Shown: positions 57,427 through 64,000 of the stretch, one piece after another
How the letters are laid out: the number at the start of each line of letters is the position of its first letter
Position numbering within the stretch: position 1 is the first letter of the stretch
Made by a program: the position numbers and the translations under genes
The notes under the pieces: generated by a model
Told to the model about the DNA's origin: nothing
Database searches by the model: none
Seen by the model: only the letters and a program-made list of their open reading frames with translations
DNA from: a virus
Strand: one strand, 5' to 3'
Virus record (IMG/VR): IMGVR_UViG_3300034200_001185
Coordinates: 1-64,000 of that record
Length of the DNA: 64,000 bases

Positions 57427-57636
57427 CTATTCGGATAAACCGTTTAGCATTAGCTTTTTGATTGTATTCGCTTCTTCGTCTGAAGATGCAAATACTAGGC
57501 CGTGAAAACCAGCAACAGTTTTCACATTGAGGACGTTATTTGCGCGCTTGAACACGCAAATAACGTGGCCAAACCAAACGTGCGCATTAGATGCTGTCAC
57601 GTCTAAAGTCTCATACTTGGTGCTTTTTGCTGCCAT
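57427..57636 (-). CDS. Small early protein, 69 aa
   Basis: Compact beta-rich sequence (AHVWFGHVICVFKRAN, AGFHGLVFASSDEEANTIKK). SD GGAG 6 nt before ATG. Uses the shared ~90-nt early leader and ends at the perfect repeated hairpin, so it is a stand-alone early cassette. Function unknown. Confidence 0.65.
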   Translation of the reverse strand: MAAKSTKYETLDVTASNAHVWFGHVICVFKRANNVLNVKTVAGFHGLVFASSDEEANTIKKLMLNGLSE

Positions 57637-57644
57637 AGTAATCT

Positions 57645-57742
57645 CCTAGTGCACCTATTATGTTGTAGTCTCCGTACAAAGCGTACATAACCACCGAATT
57701 AAAGGCGTGCTTTTATTCCTTTTCTTCTATATTCTTATCACG
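57645..57742 (-). promoter_or_regulatory. Shared ~90-nt early promoter-leader, copy 3
   Basis: On the - strand GTGATAAGAATATAG, AAGCACGCCTTTAATTCGGT, GTACGCTTTGTAC and CATAATAGGTGCACTAGGAG. The remaining 57743-57884 gap holds a further TGTGATAATACATAG (57852-57866, - strand) and no gene. Confidence 0.6.
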
Positions 57743-57884
57743 ACTTTTTACGCATTTTTGTAAATTGCGTAATAACACAATATCGTATAGAATGTAAGCT
57801 AAAGACGCATACCTGGCGCATTCGCACCATCCATCCACCAAACCTCTGCGTCTATGTATTATCACATTTAAACGGAGTTATTTT

Positions 57885-58352
57885 ATGTACAACAGAGTAA
57901 TACTTGGCGGTATAGGCGGAGCAGGTCTAGGCGCTTTAAAAGCGTCAAAACAAAACGCAGTTCTTAAGAAAATGGATAACGAAACAGATGACGAATTTAA
58001 GGCTAGAAAGCGTATGAATATTATAACTGGCACGGGTCTAGGCGCAGGTCTAGGTGCAGGTGCGGTACACGGCATTACTACGAAAAATCAGATGCAAACA
58101 GGCGGTATGATAGCGGGGTTACTTAGCGGTGAGATTGCGTCGTCAGGCGGATCATATAGCCTTAAAGATATGGACGCGGAGAATCAACAAGCGCTTATTA
58201 ATAGACAACGTGCGTTTGGAGCCGGTGGCGCATTACTTGGTGGAACAGCCGGTAGAATGATTGGTAGCGATAAGATACCCGGCTTAAATAAAAAAGCCTC
58301 CCACGAAGAGAGGCTTATTCATCTGCTATCTAGCAATCATCGTAAGTACTAA
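57885..58352 (+). CDS. Glycine-zipper membrane protein with C-terminal KKAS
   Basis: 155 residues. Hydrophobic Gly-rich segments at the N-terminus (VILGGIGGAGLGALKAS), the centre (IITGTGLGAGLGAGAVHG; GGMIAGLLSGEIASSGG) and near the C-terminus (GAGGALLGGTAGRMIG), then NKKASHEERLIH. Only + gene in this - strand region; SD GGAG. Its last codons contain the terminator of the facing gene. Resembles the 42974-43441 protein in layout. Confidence 0.65.
   Translation: MYNRVILGGIGGAGLGALKASKQNAVLKKMDNETDDEFKARKRMNIITGTGLGAGLGAGAVHGITTKNQMQTGGMIAGLLSGEIASSGGSYSLKDMDAENQQALINRQRAFGAGGALLGGTAGRMIGSDKIPGLNKKASHEERLIHLLSSNHRKY
58294..58316 (-). terminator. Intrinsic terminator inside convergent coding sequence
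   Basis: On the - strand AAGCCTC, loop, GAGGCTT, then TTTT: a classic Rho-independent terminator for the genes ending at 58349. It is entirely within the last codons of the + strand gene. Confidence 0.7.
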
Positions 58353-58837
58353 CGAATATTATTTACAACTACTCTAGTACCTGTATTATAAGCACGAACA
58401 GCACGAATGCTACGGTCTCTATCGTCGTTGTACCTACGTTCCATAGCAGCTTCACGAAGAATCTTGGATCGAACTTGTGGCGGGGACATCTTAGCAGCTT
58501 GTTGGGCGTTTAGGATATCTTGCTTGTGCTTAGCAGCGACTAGCGTACCTATTGCAGCACCCAACACGGCTCCAGTACCTGCAGCTAGTAGGCGTTTTTG
58601 AGGCGTCGCCATTAAAGCTAAGCCACCTGCACCGACAGCGCCCATAGCTAATCCGTGATTAAGTTTCGATGGAATTGGTTCTTTAGACAACATAGAGTTG
58701 TAATCTCTAAACGCATTTACGCGTTCTTTGAGAGGAACATCCTCCGACATATAAGCCGCATAAGCCTCGCCCATAAGATCGTGCTTATGACTAGCGTACT
58801 TAGTTAGCGTAGTATATCCGTGTCTAACGAATTCCAT
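58349..58837 (-). CDS. Tagged membrane protein
   Basis: 162 residues. N-terminal TTLTKYASHKHD tag, a helical region, then two hydrophobic Gly/Ala segments (GLAMGAVGAGGLALMA; LLAAGTGAVLGAAIGTLVAA) and a basic C-terminus. Starts 2 nt after the upstream gene's stop; weak SD. Probably inserted in a membrane, perhaps after ejection. Confidence 0.65.
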   Translation of the reverse strand: MEFVRHGYTTLTKYASHKHDLMGEAYAAYMSEDVPLKERVNAFRDYNSMLSKEPIPSKLNHGLAMGAVGAGGLALMATPQKRLLAAGTGAVLGAAIGTLVAAKHKQDILNAQQAAKMSPPQVRSKILREAAMERRYNDDRDRSIRAVRAYNTGTRVVVNNIR

Positions 58838-58839
58838 AA

Positions 58840-59355
58840 TTATCTCTTTTTCTTATTACGATTGTAGAGATAAGCGCCACCACCTAGAGCGGCTACACCG
58901 GCGCCTGCGCCATATGCACCCTTGTGAGCAGCGATATGTTTACCGGCAGAAGCCAAACCAGCTTTAGCACGAGCAAGATACCCACTAGCACCACCGCCAT
59001 CAGCTGCTCCTAATTCTGGGTGAAGCGCATTATAGGCTTCTCGACCACGAACGTTTTCTAGCTTGTTAAGGTACGCTGCTGTGTCTTTTGAATGCTCTCC
59101 GCCCTTTCTACCAGCGAGGTAGTTAGCTTGGTGCTTTGTATAAGCACCTAGCCCGGATGCCTTGGCCTCTCTGTACATTTGCATCTTTACCTTGTCGTCA
59201 GCTTCTTGAAACTTCTTACTTCCCAAAAGGCTTTGCAACTTAGCTTGTACCTTTCTGTCCGCATTAGCTCTAGTACCGAAATCTTCCATTTCGGTTATAT
59301 AGTCTGCTACCTTTTCCATGACTAAATCGTCTAAATATTCTTGAAAGAAACTCAT
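58840..59355 (-). CDS. Tagged, tail-anchored protein
   Basis: 171 residues from the ATG at 59355 (AGGAG upstream). MSFFQEYLDDLVMEKVADYI tag, a charged helical body, and the C-terminal anchor (AYGAGAGVAALGGGAYLYNR plus NKKKR), almost identical to the anchor ends at 32385-33071 and 41825-42838. Driven by a TTGACA promoter just upstream. Confidence 0.75.
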   Translation of the reverse strand: MSFFQEYLDDLVMEKVADYITEMEDFGTRANADRKVQAKLQSLLGSKKFQEADDKVKMQMYREAKASGLGAYTKHQANYLAGRKGGEHSKDTAAYLNKLENVRGREAYNALHPELGAADGGGASGYLARAKAGLASAGKHIAAHKGAYGAGAGVAALGGGAYLYNRNKKKR

Positions 59356-59389
59356 AATATTTTCTCCTATGTTTGTGATATATGCCGAT

Positions 59390-59417
59390 GATATACCCAA
59401 TATGCTAACATTGTCAA
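59390..59417 (-). promoter_or_regulatory. Sigma70-type promoter
   Basis: On the - strand a perfect TTGACA (59412-59417), a 16-nt spacer and TATATC (59390-59395), 35 nt before the ATG at 59355. The best canonical host promoter in the window. Confidence 0.6.
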
Positions 59418-59459
59418 GTAAATGCTTTATGTAATTTTTATTTTAATGGCTAAGAATTG

Positions 59460-60209
59460 TCAAACATCTTTTAGCTTATTCTTAACCTTTCGTTTTAAAT
59501 CGTTCATAGGTTTGCTAGTATAAGCGTTAATTCCATGCTTAAACTCTTCAGATTCTAAAAAGTTTTTAATGTTTTTATTGATTACCTTTCGGTCTTTTTC
59601 CATGGGAGCCTCGTGGTGGAAATAGAAACCGCTAGTTTTCGTGAGCTTATCTTTGTCGTCGTACCCAGTCCCAAACGTTTTTCCAGCTAGGTAGGCAGCT
59701 GGTACGCCAGTAACAAAAGTACCGGCTCCGACAATAGCACTATTCTTAGCGCCTAAACCTTTAACAAAGCCTAACGGTGATTTTGCCAACGCTTTATACA
59801 TATCCTTCCTAGACATGAATTCCAAATCACCTCCTTTCCTACGTAGGTATTCCAATCCTAACGCAGCTCCTGCAGGCGTAGCTGCCCAACCGGCAGCTTG
59901 ACCGGCTGCAGCCCCTACGGCTTTGTTTTCGATGCCTTCATCGGCCCCAAGAGCTCCAAGAGCTGCGCTAGTAAATGCTTGCTTTTTAAACATAGATTTA
60001 TCTCCACGATTTTCAGACACAAGCCTAAATCGTATATTGCTTTTGTCATTTGTGCCACCGTTTTTAAGCGGTGTGATGTGATCTATTTCGTGACCTTTTG
60101 GTACTTCGCCTTTAAGGCGACGATTCCAAAGATTACGCATAGCTCTTTTTTTCTTTGCGTCAACAGACGCATGATCTCTTGCGTATTCTTTTTTATAATC
60201 ACGTGTCAT
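59460..60209 (-). CDS. HNH nuclease-membrane segment fusion
   Basis: 249 residues. N-terminal HNH domain (about residues 1-72): GHEIDHITPLKNGGTNDKSN, then NRGDKS. A Gly/Ala-rich hydrophobic region follows (AVGAAAGQAAGWAATPAGAAL; SAIVGAGTFVTGVPAAYLAG), then LTKTSGFYFHH (a K-T-S junction) and a basic C-terminal domain. Start overlaps the upstream stop (TAATG). An HNH nuclease joined to membrane-active segments and a K-T-S site suggests an ejected or envelope-targeted nuclease; a homing-type HNH is the alternative. Confidence 0.7.
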   Translation of the reverse strand: MTRDYKKEYARDHASVDAKKKRAMRNLWNRRLKGEVPKGHEIDHITPLKNGGTNDKSNIRFRLVSENRGDKSMFKKQAFTSAALGALGADEGIENKAVGAAAGQAAGWAATPAGAALGLEYLRRKGGDLEFMSRKDMYKALAKSPLGFVKGLGAKNSAIVGAGTFVTGVPAAYLAGKTFGTGYDDKDKLTKTSGFYFHHEAPMEKDRKVINKNIKNFLESEEFKHGINAYTSKPMNDLKRKVKNKLKDV

Positions 60210-62209
60210 TATGAACCGCCTTGATAGGGTGTAGGTTGTTGCGAATTGCCTGAGTTGGCATATAAGTACCCAGCGCCAAGTAAACCAGCGCCTGCAGCGA
60301 TAGGCATACCGTAACCGCCAAACATGTTATTGTTAGATGCTTGCTGATTCTGCTTTCCGGCAACGGACATATCACGTTGTTGAGCGGTCGCCTGATTTTG
60401 CGTATTGATTGTATTTTGTCTTACTTGATTTTGATTTAACGGAGCTGTTTGCGTTGCTTGGTTAAACTGCTTAAGTTCTGGACCTTTTAAGGTTTGCGCT
60501 TGAGTTTGTATAGCACTGCTTTGAGTAGCTTGTAGCGGTGTAGTAGTTATAGGATTTTGATTGATTGAGGAGAATCTAGGATCGACTGCACCTTGTACGT
60601 TACCTGTGTATTTAAAGGCGATTTGTTGATCGGGTGTTAGTGGTATGTTTTGCAAAGGAGATTGAGTAGGCGCTTTAAAGTTAGCACGTGCTTGAGTTAA
60701 AGCCGCATCCATATTAGCTGCTTGACCGCCTTGTAATAACTGTTGTGCGTTTTGTTGAATCGCTTGCTGGTTTTGTTGCAATAGCTGTTGTTGCGCAAAT
60801 TGCTGTTGTTGCTGAGCTTGTTGAAGAGCGAATTGTTCTTGGTTCATTACTTGTTGTCCAGCTTTATTTGCATTACTTGCATACTGAGAGTACTGCTTAT
60901 TCATCGCATTTTGAGCGTTTTGCATTTCTTGCCCAAAAGCGTATTGCCCCTTACCGTATTGCAAATCTTGCGCTAAGTTTTGTACTTGCTTACCGCCTAC
61001 TTCGCTTCCAAACATACCGCCAGCTTGTCTACCACCACCTATACTATTTCTAACCTGAGATTGTAATTGCGACTGTGCAACAAATTCTTGCGCTGTTCCG
61101 TATGGATTGTTCTTTTGAAACGACTTAAACGCTTGCATCATTTTTGGATCTGCAGTACCGCCTGTTATCGCCTCAGCTTGAGATAATACGTTCTTATCTT
61201 TTAACAGCGAGTTATATTGCTTTTGTAACGCACCTTCCTGAATAGCTTGTTGTTCAACTAACGATCCACCAGTAAGTTTATTGCCGTTGTTATATTGTGC
61301 TGGTGTCGCACCTTTAGCTTTATACGTACCACCTATATTTTTTCCTCCTAGCGTATACTCAGCTTTTGCTCTAAGTTCTGGGGAAGAATTAAATTCCTTG
61401 GATACTTCTGTTGCCCTTTCGTTCATTTTAGCCTTTAAGTCGTCAAACTGTTTTTGCCTACTTGGGTCTATTTGACCGTTAGCTGGTTTATTAGCCTTTA
61501 GCGCTTTATATTCCTCACGAAGTTTCATCATCTGCGGATCCGTGTTTATGGCAGTCCTTTGTACGTCTTTGGCAGTAGTAGTTGTCGCAGCTTGTTGCTT
61601 TGCTGTTGCACGTTCTATTACTGCCTGATCGCCCTTATTTACGGATCCTATAACTTCGTCTGTACGCAATTTTTGTTTTTGTTGTAAGCTTTTAATTTCG
61701 TTTTGAATTTGCTTCGCTTGTTCCGGCGAAGCATCTTGTAATTTTTTACTTAACACCTTTTGCTCTTTACGAAGGGCAAGCAACTGTTCGTCAGAATTAA
61801 TAGCAGCGCGATTTAACGCTTGACCTTCAGATACAGCGCCCTTACCTTTTTGTATGGAGTATGATTTCTTAAATTGATCCTGTACTGTCTTTTCATGCAC
61901 AGCCATATCCTGGCGTATTGCCGCAATTTGTTTGTCTACCTCAACTTTAGCTAATGCCCTATCTTTCGGATGCATAGACTTTAGCGAACTACGTAATTCG
62001 TTGATCTTAGCTTGAGATGCGTCTAAAGCCTGTTTAGCCTCTTTGCCCGCATTGTTAAGACTTGCTCTTGCAAAAGATTTAGCTTCAGATTTTGCTATAT
62101 TACCTCCGGTAGCGCCTACGGCCTTTTGTACGCCGGCTAAGCTAAACGCTCTTTTTTCTAAGTAAGTTACGGCTTTATAAATTCTTGCTAATTTTGTTAA
62201 ACGACTCAT
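60209..62209 (-). CDS. Large tagged Q/A-rich protein with C-terminal anchor
   Basis: 666 residues. The N-terminus has LTKLARIYKAVTYLEKRAFS (two K-x-A sites), then a long coiled-coil, Lys/Gln-rich region (to ~260), a middle with QAEAITGG-type segments, a Gln-rich stretch (EQFALQQAQQQQQFAQQQLL), and a C-terminal Gly-rich helix (GGYGMPIAAGAGLLGAGYLY). Largest member of the tagged, anchored set. Possible tape-measure-like or internal protein; no enzyme motif. Confidence 0.7.
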   Translation of the reverse strand: MSRLTKLARIYKAVTYLEKRAFSLAGVQKAVGATGGNIAKSEAKSFARASLNNAGKEAKQALDASQAKINELRSSLKSMHPKDRALAKVEVDKQIAAIRQDMAVHEKTVQDQFKKSYSIQKGKGAVSEGQALNRAAINSDEQLLALRKEQKVLSKKLQDASPEQAKQIQNEIKSLQQKQKLRTDEVIGSVNKGDQAVIERATAKQQAATTTTAKDVQRTAINTDPQMMKLREEYKALKANKPANGQIDPSRQKQFDDLKAKMNERATEVSKEFNSSPELRAKAEYTLGGKNIGGTYKAKGATPAQYNNGNKLTGGSLVEQQAIQEGALQKQYNSLLKDKNVLSQAEAITGGTADPKMMQAFKSFQKNNPYGTAQEFVAQSQLQSQVRNSIGGGRQAGGMFGSEVGGKQVQNLAQDLQYGKGQYAFGQEMQNAQNAMNKQYSQYASNANKAGQQVMNQEQFALQQAQQQQQFAQQQLLQQNQQAIQQNAQQLLQGGQAANMDAALTQARANFKAPTQSPLQNIPLTPDQQIAFKYTGNVQGAVDPRFSSINQNPITTTPLQATQSSAIQTQAQTLKGPELKQFNQATQTAPLNQNQVRQNTINTQNQATAQQRDMSVAGKQNQQASNNNMFGGYGMPIAAGAGLLGAGYLYANSGNSQQPTPYQGGS

Positions 62210-62254
62210 ATCGTATACCCCTATTTTATGTATACGATGAATATATACTAAAAA

Positions 62255-64000
62255 TTATTTGTTCGCTATAAATTCACAAGCGCCACCTGAACATGCGACA
62301 GACATATTTGAAACGATTTCATCTTCAGCTACTACGTCAAAGTAATCCGCGTCATTCCAATTTAAACGTAATTGATTCCACGTATTAAGCGATTCTTGAA
62401 CTCTTGTTAAATCTCTAGAAGAGTCGAAATCACTTACTGATCTAAACGGTGGTTGGTCGTAGTCATAATCACCGCTTGCGGATATTAACGAAATGCCATT
62501 TAAGAAATTACGGTTTTCCCAAATATACTCTTGAACAATTTCCCATTCGTCATTTCTCACTACACATGTATTTGACACGTTGTGATGCAAAGCCTCCACG
62601 CGTTCTACGCCCACGCCATTTCGTACCCAATTTGTTTGAGTAAGTTTTACGAGTTCTAAAAAGTCCTTCGCACTTAAATCCGACTTTACAAGCGCATCGT
62701 CTCCGACTTCGATTGGAAACATGACGCATTGATCATTTACGCCAGGTGCTGACCAAACACTAGGTACTACTGCGTGTGGGTTTGTTTGTTTAAACGCTTG
62801 TAATACTGGATTAGTTTCGTTTACTTGTACATGTCTTAAATAACGTTTTGAATGTTCGGGATGAATACCAGAGGCACAACCAAGTAAGACAGCTGCGTTA
62901 CCGCTAGGCTTTACGCAAGTAACTCTACTAGCTTGTGGTATATTAAGTAATTTAGCGTAAACTTTATTTGCGTTAACTGCATAATCAGCTGCTTGTTTTT
63001 GCCATTCCGCATTAAACGCAATATCTTTTCGATTTGCCATACCGGTTAAACTTACGCCAATTAAACTTTCTCTCTGTAGAATCTGTTCAGATACAGGGCC
63101 GAGGTAATCGCTTTTAATATATGTTGCTTGGATTGTTCCTAAAAAGGACGCAAGTACTACTGCTGATAGCGCTTGTTCTCTCGTTGTAAACTTAGCGCAG
63201 TTTACCTCGGTTAGATTACAAGCTTGCCAACCGCTATCATATGTATACCCCATACGTTCATACTTACTCTGATTATCAAGTATGTCGAGTGTGTACTTTT
63301 CTACAACGTTTCCAAGTTCATCTCGAATAAGCGTAGGTACCATACCTATTTCACAACACGGATTATATAAGAATTGTTTAGATTCGCTAATCACAAATCC
63401 GGGCTCCCCGAATTCCTTTGTGCTCTTAAATAATTTAAGGTAAGTATCTTTCGATGTGTTTGGTAGAATAACTGCAGATATATTTGCTCTACCGCGTTGT
63501 GGATTATCTACAAACCAATTACCGGTTTTACATGTAGCCATTTCGGTGTCATGCGCATCAAACAACACAATACAAGCTGCGCGTCTTACACCGCCAGCTA
63601 ACACTGCGTTTGAAATATGCATGACAATGTCAAAGCAGTCAATACTACGTAATCTAGTTCTGTTTCTAACAATACAAGTATCGAATAGATTACTAATTCT
63701 CTCAATACACATCTTAAGCGGTTCTGGGCCGGGTGCTAAACCGCCGATACTGATCTGACTACCTTTCTCTCGAATCTTTGAAAAGTCGAAGATTGGGTAT
63801 GTATCTCGTTGATTAAAATAAAAGCTAATAAGAGCGCCTACTGCGTCTGCCCAACCTTCGATTGTATCTTCTACAACGAATGGCTCTACCTTGCACTTTA
63901 TATCGGAACGAATGCTTGGTAGTTTATCAACGTGTACGCTTTGTACGCTAAAGCCAACGCCACATCCGCAAAGCAATAACCAAAAAGCCTCTTGGAAAAA
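62255..64000 (-). CDS. nrdJ: Class II (B12-dependent) ribonucleotide reductase, 5' end outside window
   Basis: 581 residues are visible and the frame is open to the right edge (FFQEAFWLLLCGCGVGF). It reduces ribonucleotides to deoxyribonucleotides with adenosylcobalamin. Motifs: LCGCGVGFSV (first active-site Cys), NPCCEIG (radical Cys region), VKPSGNAAVLLGCASGIHPE, and a C-terminal redox pair CSGGAC (C-x4-C). The tail pair and overall order match the monomeric triphosphate reductase (RTPR). With ThyX and dCMP deaminase it forms a phage dNTP supply set. Confidence 0.9.
   Translation of the reverse strand, partial: FFQEAFWLLLCGCGVGFSVQSVHVDKLPSIRSDIKCKVEPFVVEDTIEGWADAVGALISFYFNQRDTYPIFDFSKIREKGSQISIGGLAPGPEPLKMCIERISNLFDTCIVRNRTRLRSIDCFDIVMHISNAVLAGGVRRAACIVLFDAHDTEMATCKTGNWFVDNPQRGRANISAVILPNTSKDTYLKLFKSTKEFGEPGFVISESKQFLYNPCCEIGMVPTLIRDELGNVVEKYTLDILDNQSKYERMGYTYDSGWQACNLTEVNCAKFTTREQALSAVVLASFLGTIQATYIKSDYLGPVSEQILQRESLIGVSLTGMANRKDIAFNAEWQKQAADYAVNANKVYAKLLNIPQASRVTCVKPSGNAAVLLGCASGIHPEHSKRYLRHVQVNETNPVLQAFKQTNPHAVVPSVWSAPGVNDQCVMFPIEVGDDALVKSDLSAKDFLELVKLTQTNWVRNGVGVERVEALHHNVSNTCVVRNDEWEIVQEYIWENRNFLNGISLISASGDYDYDQPPFRSVSDFDSSRDLTRVQESLNTWNQLRLNWNDADYFDVVAEDEIVSNMSVACSGGACEFIANK

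Overview
This window is an internal piece of a large tailed-phage genome, a myovirus judging by its sheath and tube genes. No integrase, plasmid or cellular housekeeping operon is visible. Genes are packed with 1-20 nt overlaps, and many are joined by TAATG or ATGA. Both window ends cut through genes: a fused RNA polymerase beta-beta' gene on the left and a class II ribonucleotide reductase on the right. The host cannot be named from the sequence. The host-type promoters (TTGACA/TATAAT and TGnGATAAT) and strong Shine-Dalgarno (SD) sites fit a bacterium. The phage carries ThyX and a B12-dependent reductase.

Layout. 0-28 kb (mostly + strand) is the virion module: multisubunit-type RNA polymerase, spike-like protein, virion proteins, large terminase, a maturation protease with an assemblin-like H/S arrangement, three acidic or helical core (scaffold) proteins, decoration-like and major capsid proteins, neck/tail proteins, a 1128-residue tail sheath and a tube-like protein. 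No portal gene was recognised. 28-45 kb mixes a PAP2-phosphatase fusion, a KTSC protein, ThyX and a dCMP deaminase with an unusual set of low-complexity proteins. These carry an N-terminal K-x-A tag, a variable repeat stalk and a glycine-rich C-terminal membrane segment with a basic tail. Two paralogous HExxH membrane metalloproteases face each other across a 648-bp non-coding region at 44.7-45.3 kb. 45-57 kb (- strand) is a block of small, probably early genes. They are punctuated by a repeated promoter (GTGATAA...TATA), a repeated 5'-leader hairpin (CG[G/A]ATACG) and a repeated terminator-like hairpin (GGCTAAGAAAAACG). The block includes a possible sliding clamp and a Nudix hydrolase. At 57 kb are tRNA-Met(CAT), tRNA-Ser(CGA) and a structured non-coding stretch. 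57.9-62.2 kb holds more membrane/tag proteins and an HNH fusion. 62.2-64 kb is the reductase.

The most interesting signal is a short motif, roughly [E/T/V/I]-K-[T/I/L/V]-[A/S]-[S/G/A/E]. It recurs near the N-termini of many unrelated proteins, several times in the core proteins and in the protease, and exactly at the domain junctions of multidomain proteins. Examples are VOC-TKTAS-GNAT-TKTAS-DUF5872 and the PAP2 fusion. I infer that it is a processing and/or capsid-targeting signal read by the phage's own protease, which would make many of these enzymes packaged, ejected cargo. This is a hypothesis. It predicts virion peptides cut at these sites.
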